From: an uncultured Clostridia bacterium
GTDB taxonomy: Bacteria > Bacillota > Clostridia > Oscillospirales > Butyricicoccaceae
Assembly (NCBI GenBank): GCA_910589115.1
Contig: CAJUSB010000002.1
Coordinates: 18,661-82,660 of the forward strand
Direction of reading: 5' to 3'
DNA: 64,000 nt
Shown here: piece after piece, positions 17,206 to 26,141 of the stretch
Layout of the letters: every line of letters begins with the position of its first letter
Position numbering within the stretch: the first letter of the stretch is position 1
Made by a program: the position numbers and the translations under genes
Notes under the pieces: generated by a model
What the model was told of the DNA's origin: nothing
Databases searched by the model: none
What the model saw: the letters and a program-made list of their open reading frames with translations, nothing else

Positions 17206-18384
17206 GTGGCGGTATATACACACGATGAACAATATAAACAGCAAACCTATCAGCCGCCGCAGCCGCTGTCCCCTCCGCGCATCAAGAAGGGTATGGACGG
17301 GCCGCTGCTGTTTATGGTACTCCTGCTCATGGCAACCGGCCTGCTTGCACTTTTTACTGCGAGCTATGTTTACTCTTATTACAATAACGAGAACAGCATG
17401 TACTATTTTACGCGGCAGGGAATTTTCGCGCTTGCTGGGATTTTCTGTATGTTGATTATCTCGCGCATCAATTACCATATCTACGGTTTTTTTCACAGAT
17501 ATTTTTTTATTGGGGTACTGGTTCTGATGTATCTCACGCCCTTTATTGGGAAAACCGTTAAAGGTGCTAAACGCTGGATCGGCTTTGGCGAAACCTTCCG
17601 ATTCCAGCCCTCCGAGCTGATGAAGGTTGCAGTTATTATTTCCTTCTCTTATGTTGCCTCTCAGATGGCAACGGAAGACCTGCGGACTTTCCGTAAAGGC
17701 GTTATGCCTTTTCTTGAGGTATTGGCGGTCATTGCCGGTGCAATGGTACTGCAAAAACACCTTTCCGGCACGGTAATCATCTTTGCGATTGGCCTGATTG
17801 TGCTGTTTGTTGCTGGGATTAAAATATGGTATTTCGTGCCGGTCGGTGTGACTGGTGTCTTCGCGGCGGTTGCATACATCCTCACGAACAGTTATGCCCA
17901 AGAACGTGTTGCCTCCTGGCTTGACCCTTTCCTTGACCTGCGGGATACCGGCTGGCAAGCCGCTATGAGCCATGTGGCCATCGGCTCGGGCGGGATATGG
18001 GGTCTGGGTCTGGGGCAGGGGCGGCAAAAGCAGCTGTACATCCCGGAACCTGCAAATGATTTTGTTTTTTCGGCATGGTGCGAAGAAATGGGGCTTTTGG
18101 GCGCGACGCTGATTCTGGTAATGTTTGGCTATCTCATTTACCGGGGATTTTACATCGCGCGGTCGTCCAGAGACAAGTTCGGCTGCCTTTTGGCAACGGG
18201 CATCTCGGCAAAGCTCGCCATACAGGCGCTGATGAATCTGTTTGTGGTAACGGGCATATTCCCGGTTACGGGGGCGGCGCTGCCGTTTTTCTCCTATGGC
18301 GGTACGGCGCTGATGATCCAGCTTGCAGAAATGGGCATTTTACTAAATATTTCACGATTTACGGTTGACACGGAACAAAATTAG
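17206..18384 (+). CDS. ftsW: Lipid II polymerase FtsW (SEDS family)
   Basis: Protein of 392 aa with about ten membrane helices. SEDS proteins polymerise lipid II together with a class B PBP, here probably the ftsI product. Diagnostic stretches are GAKRWIGFGETFRFQPSEL, DTGWQAAMSHVAIGSGG and FFSYGGTALMIQLAEMGI. The start is GTG with a strong AAGGGAGG site. RodA or SpoVE would look similar; its place between mraY and murG favours FtsW. Confidence 0.92.
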   Translation: MAVYTHDEQYKQQTYQPPQPLSPPRIKKGMDGPLLFMVLLLMATGLLALFTASYVYSYYNNENSMYYFTRQGIFALAGIFCMLIISRINYHIYGFFHRYFFIGVLVLMYLTPFIGKTVKGAKRWIGFGETFRFQPSELMKVAVIISFSYVASQMATEDLRTFRKGVMPFLEVLAVIAGAMVLQKHLSGTVIIFAIGLIVLFVAGIKIWYFVPVGVTGVFAAVAYILTNSYAQERVASWLDPFLDLRDTGWQAAMSHVAIGSGGIWGLGLGQGRQKQLYIPEPANDFVFSAWCEEMGLLGATLILVMFGYLIYRGFYIARSSRDKFGCLLATGISAKLAIQALMNLFVVTGIFPVTGAALPFFSYGGTALMIQLAEMGILLNISRFTVDTEQN

Positions 18385-18392
18385 GGGCCAAG

Positions 18393-18516
18393 CCATACTC
18401 GTGAGCGTAAAATTTTTTGTTTCATCCGCCTACGCGGCGGGCGGTCTTCCGCAGACAGCGCCAGAGGGACTTGTCCCTCTGGACTCCCATTCACCGCCTG
18501 CGGGCGGGACGGAGGG
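18393..18516 (+). repeat. Composite intergenic repeat (copy like 5690-5831)
   Basis: ATACTCGTGAGCG module, CCTACGCGGCGGGCGGTC, palindrome CCAGAGGGAC-TT-GTCCCTCTGG, then GCCTGCGGGCGGGACG. It lies between ftsW and murG. Confidence 0.85.
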
Positions 18517-18624
18517 CCAGCCGCGGCAAAGACTTCTGCTTGCGAATACAATTCCCGGCCTGGCTGACGGAAACGGCCAGAAAATGAGAAACGATAACGG
18601 AAACGGAAGGGGACTTCATCGCCT

Positions 18625-19758
18625 ATGAACCTGTACATTACGGGCGGCGGCACGGGCGGGCACGTAACGCCTGGGCTTGCGATTGCGCGTTATGTGATAG
18701 AGCACGAACCAGGCTCCATCATCCGCTTTGCGGGAACCAAAAAAGGGATTGAGAGCCGTCTTGTCCCACGGGAAGGATATCCGCTGGATCAAATTGACAT
18801 CATCGGGCTGTCGCGCAAGATGACGCCACAAGGGCTGGCGCACAACGCAAAGGCGGCGTACCTGACGGTAACAGCGGTACACCGGGCAAAGAAGCTGCTG
18901 CGTGCGGCAAAACCGGACTGTGTGCTGGGTTGCGGCGGCTATGTTTCTTTCCCGGTTGTAAAGGCGGCGCAGCAGCTGGGCATTCCAACGGTGTTGTTGG
19001 AAGTCAACGCGCTGCCGGGCAAGGTAACGCAGCAGCTGGCGGCGAAAGCGGATCGGGTGTTGATTTGTTTTGAGCAGACGCGAGCGCTGCTGGGCAATCG
19101 GGAAAACATTCGGATGACAGGGGCACCGGTCCGGCCGGAGATATTGGAGGCTGACCGCAAAAAAGCGCGGGCGCGTTACCGGCTGGGGGATCGTGACAAA
19201 CTGGTCATCTCCTTCTGGGGCTCGATGGGTGCGTTGTATATGAACCGTCATATGGCGGGGATGCTGGCACTGGAAGCACGGGAGGGCACGACCTTCCGGC
19301 ATATACATGCAACGGGGGCGGCCGCGGCAAAGTGGATGCCGGAAGCAATCGAGAAGCAGGGCATAACACTGTCCGAACACCCCAACCTGGAGCTGACGGA
19401 ATATATATACGACATGGCCGACCGAATGGCAGCTGCTGACCTGGTGATATGCAGGGCGGGAGCTGCTACGATTGGCGAATTATGCGCATTAGGACGGCCG
19501 TCCATCATGGTTCCGTCACCATATGTAGCGGAGAACCATCAGGAAAAGAACGCGCGGGCGCTTGAAACGGCGGGAGCCTGCACTGTGCTGCTGGAACCTG
19601 GCTGCACTCCGGAGCAGCTGCTTGCGGCTACGCGCGAGCTCATCAGCGATGACGAACGTCTCGCCTCCATGCGGCGGGCTGCAGCAGCTTTAGCAGCGCC
19701 GGACGCAGACGGCGCAATCTATGCCCAGCTCCGCGAAGTAATCGCCCAGCACTCGTAA
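18625..19758 (+). CDS. murG: UDP-GlcNAc:lipid I GlcNAc transferase
   Basis: Protein of 377 aa, GT28 family. It converts lipid I to lipid II on the inner face of the membrane. The N-terminal glycine-rich motif TGGGTGGHVTPG, GCGGYVSFPVVKAAQ and the C-terminal CRAGAATIGELCALGRPSI are all present. The ribosome site is GGAAGGGGA. It follows ftsW across a repeat-filled gap of 240 bases. Confidence 0.97.
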   Translation: MNLYITGGGTGGHVTPGLAIARYVIEHEPGSIIRFAGTKKGIESRLVPREGYPLDQIDIIGLSRKMTPQGLAHNAKAAYLTVTAVHRAKKLLRAAKPDCVLGCGGYVSFPVVKAAQQLGIPTVLLEVNALPGKVTQQLAAKADRVLICFEQTRALLGNRENIRMTGAPVRPEILEADRKKARARYRLGDRDKLVISFWGSMGALYMNRHMAGMLALEAREGTTFRHIHATGAAAAKWMPEAIEKQGITLSEHPNLELTEYIYDMADRMAAADLVICRAGAATIGELCALGRPSIMVPSPYVAENHQEKNARALETAGACTVLLEPGCTPEQLLAATRELISDDERLASMRRAAAALAAPDADGAIYAQLREVIAQHS

Positions 19759-20021
19759 CGCCAGAGGCCTCTGCCCTCTGGACTCCCGCGCCTATGCGGC
19801 GGGCACCCCTACGCGGGGAGCGGCAGGGCGCTGCCCTGCACCCGCCCCTACGCGGGGACGCGCCAAAGGGCTCTGCCCTCTGGACTCCCGCTGGGGCTTT
19901 TGCCCCAGACCCCGGGATGCATAGCATCCCCACTTCGCCTGCGGGCGGGACGGGGGATTTGATGCATTAGCAAACGTTTATTCCGTGCTGACCGGCCCGC
20001 CAAAAGGACGGCGGGCCGGTC
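19759..20021. repeat. Composite intergenic repeat, long copy
   Basis: Contains two copies of the GCCCTCTGGACTCCCG module, the paired small hairpins (GGGGC/GCCCC arms and GGGATGC-ATA-GCATCCC, near 19890-19930), the GCCTGCGGGCGGGACG module and the hairpin GACCGGCCCGCC - AAAAGGAC - GGCGGGCCGGTC (19990-20021). No gene is seen between murG and ftsQ. Confidence 0.9.
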
Positions 20022-20246
20022 GGTGTACATATGTAACACTCGCAATGCGCATTATGAAAGATTTTCTTTTGGGATATTCCGCATGGTCTGCCCGCAAAAA
20101 GCTCTGCGGCCAGACCCGGTAAATGCTGAAATTATACGAAAACAGGATTTTCCAGCAGCTGTTCATGCATTGTAGAAAGGATATGACTGCTGTTGTATTG
20201 GACTGGTTGTAATTGCCGGATTCCTGTATTCCGGAAAAATTGACCA

Positions 20247-20276
20247 TTGACAACTATCCAGTGTGCATTATATTAT
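20247..20276 (+). promoter_or_regulatory. Possible promoter of ftsQ
   Basis: TTGACA (20247-20252), an 18-nt spacer and TATTAT (20271-20276). It is about 195 bases before the ftsQ start. A GCATTATGAAAGAT-like string occurs here and near 20047. The rest of 20022-20469 shows no gene. Confidence 0.55.
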
Positions 20277-20469
20277 GAAAGATGGCAGGATGCGTGCAGC
20301 GAAAGTCCAATGTGCGTTTTTTGATTGAATGCCGCTGCGCGGCAGATCCAAAATTTATATACGGCGTATCACAAAGATACCATTCTGCTGCCGCCGGAAA
20401 GCGCAGCTCCCCGACGTCTGACTGGCGCCAGGTTCCTGCGTTTCTTAAAAAATCGAGGTGACCCTATCC

Positions 20470-22005
20470 ATGCCGAACCGGACGCGACAACCGAATAATC
20501 GCCGTCCTGTACGGCCGGAAATCGAAATCACCCCCACCCCCTCTGGCATCCCTGCACAGTGGCAGCAGCCCTCTGCACCCCAGCGGCGGACGGATGACCG
20601 GCACGCACGCGGCAGCCCTTCCGGGCAGCGCCCCGCCGAACCCAGTCAATGGCAGCAATCCCCTGACTACAGGCGGCGCAGCAGCCGTTCCGGACAAGCC
20701 AGGTATGAGACGACTGGCAGCATCCCCGCCGCACCCTCCCAAAGGCCGCGCCGGCGGAGAAAACGAAGGCCGCCGCTCAGCACCGTACTTTTCCCCGGAC
20801 GGGCCCAGCGCAGGCGAAATCACCGCAGGCGGCACGCTGCCCCCGCAAACCGTGCCGAACGTCAAAAACAACGTCTGAAACGCCAGCGGCGCTATCTGCT
20901 GTTTCATAAGCTATTCACACTGCTGCTCATCCTATCTACCGGCATTTTTGCTCTTACCCTGTTTTTTAAGGTCGATACCGTCACCATTGACGGTCGTTCC
21001 CGCTATACCAATTCGCAGCTGCTCGAAACTGCTGCAATCAATCAGGGGGACAACCTCTTCCTGCTTCCCAGACGGGCCGTGCGAAAACGTCTAATGGATG
21101 AATACCCTTATCTCGACACTGTGAAAATCCAGCAAAAACCGCCAAACAGTGTGATTATCCATATCACAGAAGCCATTCCTGCGGCAGCAGTCGGCAGCGG
21201 TACAACCTATTATTTCATGGATGCAGGCGGTAAGCTGCTCGAACAGGTCAGCCTTGACCGGCTGGGTACCATTCCGGTTGTTACCGGGGTGACTGTTGAC
21301 GACGTAAAGGTCGGTAAGTATCTGGATATGCGGCGTAACGAACGGCTTCAGCAGCTGACTAAACTCCTTTCATTATTGGAAGAATATGATCTGATGCAGC
21401 GAGTCGATTTCATCAACTTATCCGATATGAATAATGTGCGTATCGGCTGTGATGAACATATGTACATCCGTTTCGGTACGCTGGATGATCTGGAATATAA
21501 AATGCGTTTCGCAAAAAAATTCGTGGATGAAACCTCTCCCTCCCTGTTCTGCGAGATTGAAGTTTCCGGCGAAATCCTTTGGGAAGGCCGTCCCAGCTAC
21601 CGGGTAATCCCCGTGAGCGAGGAAGAAGTCGCCGCACAGTCAAGAGACCTTGACTCCGCAGTAAATGCAGAAGGGCTTGAACCTGATCCCAATAACCAGC
21701 AATCAGGTGAGATCCCCGCAGCACCGGTACTGCCCGGCACTACGTCAACAGAAGACGGTGAAGAAGGGGATGAAGACGATTCCAACGAAGACGGCAAAAA
21801 CAACGATAACACGAACGAAAAGAACCAGCCATCATCTGGAAACACCGGCAGCACAGACGACACAGACGACAATGAAAGCGGCGAAAATACCTCCGGCAGC
21901 TCGCCAACACCCTTCCGCCCAGGTGTGGGAGGCGTTGGAAGCTCCGGGCCTGTCAACTGGCGCACCGGACTTCGTGCATCGACAAAAAACGATTTGATTC
22001 GATAG
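20470..22005 (+). CDS. ftsQ: Cell division protein FtsQ/DivIB with long disordered ends
   Basis: Protein of 511 aa, about twice the usual length. Layout: a Pro/Arg-rich cytoplasmic region (about 1-140), one membrane segment (LFTLLLILSTGIFALTLFF), a POTRA domain (VDTVTIDGRSRYTNSQLLE onward), a FtsQ domain, and an acidic Asp/Glu/Asn/Ser-rich extracellular tail (about 410-510). FtsQ holds FtsL and its partner in the divisome. The ATG at 20470 was preferred over the GTG at 20458 because GAGGTG is 9 nt upstream of it. Confidence 0.85.
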   Translation: MPNRTRQPNNRRPVRPEIEITPTPSGIPAQWQQPSAPQRRTDDRHARGSPSGQRPAEPSQWQQSPDYRRRSSRSGQARYETTGSIPAAPSQRPRRRRKRRPPLSTVLFPGRAQRRRNHRRRHAAPANRAERQKQRLKRQRRYLLFHKLFTLLLILSTGIFALTLFFKVDTVTIDGRSRYTNSQLLETAAINQGDNLFLLPRRAVRKRLMDEYPYLDTVKIQQKPPNSVIIHITEAIPAAAVGSGTTYYFMDAGGKLLEQVSLDRLGTIPVVTGVTVDDVKVGKYLDMRRNERLQQLTKLLSLLEEYDLMQRVDFINLSDMNNVRIGCDEHMYIRFGTLDDLEYKMRFAKKFVDETSPSLFCEIEVSGEILWEGRPSYRVIPVSEEEVAAQSRDLDSAVNAEGLEPDPNNQQSGEIPAAPVLPGTTSTEDGEEGDEDDSNEDGKNNDNTNEKNQPSSGNTGSTDDTDDNESGENTSGSSPTPFRPGVGGVGSSGPVNWRTGLRASTKNDLIR

Positions 22006-22027
22006 CCTGCCGTCGGAATGATGATCC

Positions 22028-22059
22028 GGCCAGGCGGCCAAACTTCAGGCCGCCTGGCC
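22028..22059. terminator. Perfect 12-bp hairpin after ftsQ
   Basis: GGCCAGGCGGCC - AAACTTCA - GGCCGCCTGGCC. The 12-bp stem and 8-nt loop share the shape of the dispersed hairpin family, but the loop differs. It lies 22 nt after the ftsQ stop. No T-run follows. Confidence 0.6.
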
Positions 22060-22097
22060 ACCCCTGACACTGTATATCAAATCCGCCGCAATGACCC

Positions 22098-22335
22098 AAC
22101 CGGCCCGCCTTCCTTTTGGCGGACCGGTTTTCCTGTCACATACGGGCGGCAGATCCCCAAATCCCCCGTCCCGCCCGCAGGCGAAGTGGGGATGCATAGC
22201 ATCCCGGGGTCTGGGGCTTATGCCCCAGCGGGTGGCCGGAGGGCAGCGCCCCCCGGTGCTCGCCGCAGAGGCGCGGGTTTCCAAAGGGCAGAGCCCTTTG
22301 GTGCCCGCTGCAAAGGCGAACCGTCCTTTGGCGGT
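22098..22335. repeat. Composite intergenic repeat before ftsZ
   Basis: Hairpin AACCGGCCCGCC - TTCCTTTT - GGCGGACCGGTT (22098-22129, one C-A mismatch), the CCCGCCCGCAGGCGAAG module, paired small hairpins GGGATGC-ATA-GCATCCC and CTGGGGC-TTAT-GCCCCAG, then AAAGGGCAGAGCCCTTT. Confidence 0.88.
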
Positions 22336-22456
22336 TTTTCGCGACCGTTCCTGCGGTACCGACACCGCTTAACTGGGTTTTTTTGCATGTTTGGCGGCTC
22401 GTTCGCCCCCTTGTGCGCTTTCTTCAATTTTTTTTCACAAAAAACGCATTCTTGTA

Positions 22457-22485
22457 TTGCAAAAGACGCCAAAAGGCGTTAAAAT
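22457..22485 (+). promoter_or_regulatory. Promoter of ftsZ with a palindromic spacer
   Basis: TTGCAA (22457-22462), a 17-nt spacer and TAAAAT (22480-22485). The spacer holds a perfect inverted repeat ACGCC-AAAA-GGCGT (22466-22479), which could be an operator. Confidence 0.65.
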
Positions 22486-22601
22486 TATAAGGACGAGGTT
22501 TGCCTCTTCCCCGATGGATGAGGCTGCTGATGCTGGAATTAACTTTTCTTCAATTTATACTGTAAAATTTGAAGCGAAAACATAAACGGAGGACGTCTAA
22601 T

Positions 22602-23747
22602 ATGGGATTTCAGATGGAAAGCGGTTTCGACAATGTTGTCAATATCAAAGTCATCGGCGTCGGTGGCGGCGGCGGCAACGCTGTGAACCGTATGGTGCAA
22701 AGCGGCGTACAAGGTGTGGAATTCGTCGCCATCAATACCGATAAACAAGCGCTCGCGCGCTCTGAAGCTGCCGTTACCATCCAGGTAGGCGAAAAATTGA
22801 CCAAGGGCCAGGGCGCAGGCTCCAACCCCGAAACCGGCCGCAAAGCCGCCGAAGAAAGCAAAGACGCAATTACCAAGGCGCTCGAAGGCGCTCACATGGT
22901 TTTCATTACCGCCGGTATGGGCGGCGGAACAGGCACCGGCGGCGCACCAGTCGTCGCGAAACTCGCCCGCGATATGGGTATCCTCACCATCGGTGTCGTT
23001 ACCCGCCCCTTCCAGTTCGAAGGCCGGAAGCGCATCGAACAAGCCCTCCAGGGCATTAACGAAATGAATGCAAATGTCGATTCACTGGTCATTATCCCCA
23101 ATGAACGCCTTAAATTCGTTTCTGAACAGAAAATTTCCTTCAAAAACGCTTTTGAAATCGCTGATAACGTGCTCCGTCAGGCCGTTGCCGATATCTCTGA
23201 GCTGATTACCGTGCCCGGTTTCATTAACCTGGACTTTGCCGACGTTTCCGCTGTCATGCGTGATGCCGGCTACGCCCATATCGGCACCGGTAAGGCCGCA
23301 GGCAAGGACAAGGCCGCCGAAGCCGCCAAAATGGCGATTTCCAGCCCCCTGCTCGAGACCTCAATCGACCGCGCCAAGGGCGTTATCCTCTCCATCGCAG
23401 GCTCCGACGACGTCGGCCTTGATGAAGTCGAAGTCGCCGCCTCTATGGTACAGCAGTCCGCTCACCCGGACGCGCACATCATTTTCGGCGCATCCATTGA
23501 TGACACGCTTGAGGATGAAATCCGCGTGGTCGTCATTGCCACCGGCTTTGAAGGTGCACCCAATTCCGCAAAGCCACCTGTTGAGGAAAAGAAAAAGGCC
23601 AGCCCCCTTTACAGCTCCGCTGCGGCCAGCAGCCCGATTTCTCCCTTTGACCGTGCGGCAGCTGCGGCGACAACCCCTTCCGGCAGCGAGGAAACTGGCG
23701 TTGATGATGACGCGTTCAATGTACTGATGAAAATTTTCGACAGGTAA
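22602..23747 (+). CDS. ftsZ: Cell division GTPase FtsZ
   Basis: Protein of 381 aa. It polymerises into the Z-ring at midcell. The GTP-binding signature GGGTGTG is at 107-113, with NTDKQAL and the T7 loop NLDFADVSAVM. The C-terminus ends DDDAFNVLMKIFDR, a conserved tail peptide that would bind FtsA/SepF. The start at 22602 has the ribosome site GGAGGACG. Long intergenic DNA with its own promoter suggests expression separate from the upstream dcw genes. No ftsA gene is seen. Confidence 0.97.
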   Translation: MGFQMESGFDNVVNIKVIGVGGGGGNAVNRMVQSGVQGVEFVAINTDKQALARSEAAVTIQVGEKLTKGQGAGSNPETGRKAAEESKDAITKALEGAHMVFITAGMGGGTGTGGAPVVAKLARDMGILTIGVVTRPFQFEGRKRIEQALQGINEMNANVDSLVIIPNERLKFVSEQKISFKNAFEIADNVLRQAVADISELITVPGFINLDFADVSAVMRDAGYAHIGTGKAAGKDKAAEAAKMAISSPLLETSIDRAKGVILSIAGSDDVGLDEVEVAASMVQQSAHPDAHIIFGASIDDTLEDEIRVVVIATGFEGAPNSAKPPVEEKKKASPLYSSAAASSPISPFDRAAAAATTPSGSEETGVDDDAFNVLMKIFDR

Positions 23748-23787
23748 AAAACATATCCTGTGCTGAAAGTTTCAATAACGCAATGAT

Positions 23788-23822
23788 ACAGCTCCTTTAT
23801 TACTCGTAAAGGGGCTGTTTTC
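23788..23822 (+). terminator. Terminator of ftsZ
   Basis: ACAGCTCCTTTA/TAAAGGGGCTGT (12 bp with one T-G pair, 7-nt loop) followed by TTTTC, 40 nt after the stop. Confidence 0.8.
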
Positions 23823-23949
23823 GGGTAATTTCTGTCATGAAAGAGAGGTGGTACCGTCGTGAGTCCCGATCCAAACCGAAGTCGGAACATCCTAAAACGA
23901 TTCAGCGGCTGTGCTGCCCTCCAGTACCGCCGCAGAAAGGCGGCAATCA

Positions 23950-24888
23950 ATGGTAGAATATTACAAAACAATTGACGGACGCATTACATCCGTCCCCGCA
24001 GTCTGCGAGGGCTGCTGGGTCAACCTGATCCATCCGACCTCGGAAGAACTGCGCCAAGTCACAAGCGCCCTGCATGTAGAAGAAGACTTCATCCGGGCTG
24101 CCCTCGACCCCGAAGAAAGCTCCCGCGTAGAACTGGAAGAAGATCAAATCCTGATGATTGTTGATACGCCGGTAGTTGACAGCAACGGCGGCAGCGGCGG
24201 CACCCAAATTTTTACCACCGTACCAATGGCGATTATTGTCATGCCCTCCGCTGTAATCACCGTCTGTCTCGCCGATACCACCGTCCTCCGCTCTATCACC
24301 GAAAATAACGTAAAAGATGTGCACACCGCGCTCAAAACCCGGTTTGTGTTCCAGATCCTGCTGCGCGTGGCCGGACGCTTCCTGAAAGACCTCCGCCTGA
24401 TTGAACGAGACTTTACCCGCATCGAACGCAGGCTGTATGACTCCCTTAAAAATGAGGAGCTCATCCAACTGCTCGGCCTCTCCAAATCGCTGGTATACTT
24501 CTCCGCCTCTCTCAAAGGCAATGAAGTCACGATGGAAAAGGTCCTGCGCGGACGTATCCTCAAACTCTATGAGGATGACCGCGATCTGCTTGAGGACGCG
24601 CTTATAGAGATTCGTCAGGCAATCGAAATGGCCGGTATTTACTCCAACATCCTCTCCGGCACTATGGATGCCTATGCCTCTGTCGTTTCAAACAACCTGA
24701 ATATTATTATGAAGGTCCTTACCGTGCTTACCATCATTATGACGATCCCCAATATTGTCTTTGGCTTTTATGGCATGAATATTCAGACCGGCCTGCCTTT
24801 CGATTTTATATGGTTTATGCCAACGCTGCTTGCGGTACTTGCCTGCGGCGGCGCGTGGTATCTGCTCAAGCTGAAAAACCTGCTTTAG
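23950..24888 (+). CDS. CorA-family divalent metal transporter
   Basis: Protein of 312 aa. A large cytoplasmic N-domain with long helices is followed by two C-terminal membrane segments. The first ends in the family signature YGMN (FGFYGMNIQTGLPF), which forms the Mg2+-selective pore mouth of CorA pentamers. Mg2+ is the likely substrate; Co2+, Ni2+ or Zn2+ transport is possible in this superfamily. The start at 23950 gives the standard length. It is a single-gene unit bounded by terminators. Confidence 0.9.
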   Translation: MVEYYKTIDGRITSVPAVCEGCWVNLIHPTSEELRQVTSALHVEEDFIRAALDPEESSRVELEEDQILMIVDTPVVDSNGGSGGTQIFTTVPMAIIVMPSAVITVCLADTTVLRSITENNVKDVHTALKTRFVFQILLRVAGRFLKDLRLIERDFTRIERRLYDSLKNEELIQLLGLSKSLVYFSASLKGNEVTMEKVLRGRILKLYEDDRDLLEDALIEIRQAIEMAGIYSNILSGTMDAYASVVSNNLNIIMKVLTVLTIIMTIPNIVFGFYGMNIQTGLPFDFIWFMPTLLAVLACGGAWYLLKLKNLL

Positions 24889-24899
24889 GAAGTCTCCCA

Positions 24900-24937
24900 T
24901 CCCCGACAGAGAAAACTCCCTGCCGGGGATATTTTAT
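24900..24937 (+). terminator. Terminator of the corA-type gene
   Basis: TCCCCGACAG/CTGCCGGGGA (one mismatch) followed by TATTTTATT, 11 nt after the stop. Confidence 0.75.
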
Positions 24938-25051
24938 TGATTTGTTCACCATCTGCCGCAGATTTTCGGTGGACGGTGTACGCCAAAACGTCCGGTGCAG
25001 CCAGTGCCCGAACAAGTCTATTGATTCCGTCAACCAAAGGATGACCTGCCT

Positions 25052-26008
25052 ATGAAATTTTATTTCGCCCCGCTTGAGGGACTGTCTGATTCCATTTTCC
25101 GCCGCGCACACGCCGAACATTTTGGCGGCGTGGACAAGTATTTTATTCCCTTCCTCACGCCGAATCAAAATCACTGCTTTTCCGGACGGGAGAAACGTGA
25201 CATTTCCCCAGTGCAGAACGCCGGGCTTCCGGTCGTGCCGCAGCTGCTGACAAACTGTGCTGCGCATTTCCTGTGGGCAGCTGCCGAGCTTCATACCATG
25301 GGTTACCAGGAGATCAACCTGAACCTGGGCTGTCCTTCCGCCACTGTAACCGCCAAGAAAAAAGGGGCCGGACAGCTTGACGACCTCTTTGCACTTTCCG
25401 CGTTTCTGGACGATATTTTTCGGTCCGCCCCTATGCCGGTTTCCATTAAGACCCGGCTTGGAGTGCATGACCCGGCAGAATTCTCCGAGCTATTGTCCAT
25501 CTTCTGCCAATACCCGATTGCTGAACTTATCATCCATCCCAGGGTACGCGACGAATTCTATCAGGGGCAGCCGCATTTGGATGCCTTTGCCGAGGCGGTG
25601 CTGCAATGCCCCTTTCCGGTATGCTATAACGGAAATATTTTCACCCCTGATGATGCCAAGCGGTTTATCTTCCCGGATATCCATGCAATCATGCTTGGAC
25701 GCGGCGCGCTGGTCAATCCCGGCCTATTCCGGGAACTCCGTGGCCAGCCCCGCCTCTCAAAAGAAGAGCTGCAAGCCTTTCATGAACGCCTGTACGCGGA
25801 CTACCGCGCTGCTTTCAGCGGCGAACGCCCTGTCCTCTGCCGTATGAAAGAACTATGGTCCTATCTCGGTCAGCTCTTCCTCGGAGCGGAACGCTTTCAA
25901 AAATCCCTGCGCAAGGCGAACTCCCTAGCCGCCTACGAGCACACCGTCAGCACAATTTTCCAATCGCTCCCCATCGTACAAACACCGGACTATCCCACCG
26001 CCTTTTAA
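25052..26008 (+). CDS. tRNA-dihydrouridine synthase
   Basis: Protein of 318 aa, TIM-barrel flavoprotein of the Dus family. It reduces uridines in the tRNA D-loop using FMN and NADPH. The start APLEGLSDSIFRR and the motif NLGCPS with the catalytic Cys are diagnostic. Later SIKTRLG and MLGRGALVNPGLF bind FMN. It resembles DusC-like proteins in its opening, but the Dus subtype cannot be fixed from sequence reading. The ribosome site is weak. Confidence 0.9.
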   Translation: MKFYFAPLEGLSDSIFRRAHAEHFGGVDKYFIPFLTPNQNHCFSGREKRDISPVQNAGLPVVPQLLTNCAAHFLWAAAELHTMGYQEINLNLGCPSATVTAKKKGAGQLDDLFALSAFLDDIFRSAPMPVSIKTRLGVHDPAEFSELLSIFCQYPIAELIIHPRVRDEFYQGQPHLDAFAEAVLQCPFPVCYNGNIFTPDDAKRFIFPDIHAIMLGRGALVNPGLFRELRGQPRLSKEELQAFHERLYADYRAAFSGERPVLCRMKELWSYLGQLFLGAERFQKSLRKANSLAAYEHTVSTIFQSLPIVQTPDYPTAF

Positions 26009-26021
26009 TCGGAAAATCCCC

Positions 26022-26115
26022 CTTCGTTCCGCCTGCGCGGCGAGCGGTCCTACGCGGACGGCGCCAGAGGGACCTGTCCCTCTGGACTCCCTTCCGTCGC
26101 CTGCGGGCGGGACGA
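26022..26115. repeat. Composite intergenic repeat (short copy)
   Basis: GCCTGCGCGGCGAGCGGTCC, then CCAGAGGGACCTGTCCCTCTGG, then GCCTGCGGGCGGGACG. It immediately follows the dus gene. Confidence 0.8.
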
Positions 26116-26141
26116 GGGATAGCTGTATTCGTTTGTATATG

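Noticed and set aside
23846..23866. A string like the T-box antiterminator motif (GAGGTGGTACCG) upstream of the corA-type gene
   Set aside because: There is no room for the specifier stem, since ftsZ ends about 100 bases before and its terminator lies between. The downstream gene is not an amino-acid gene, and no competing terminator was found.
23837..23956. A 39-codon frame between ftsZ and the corA-type gene
   Set aside because: It has no ribosome site and an odd composition, and it runs into the start of the next gene.
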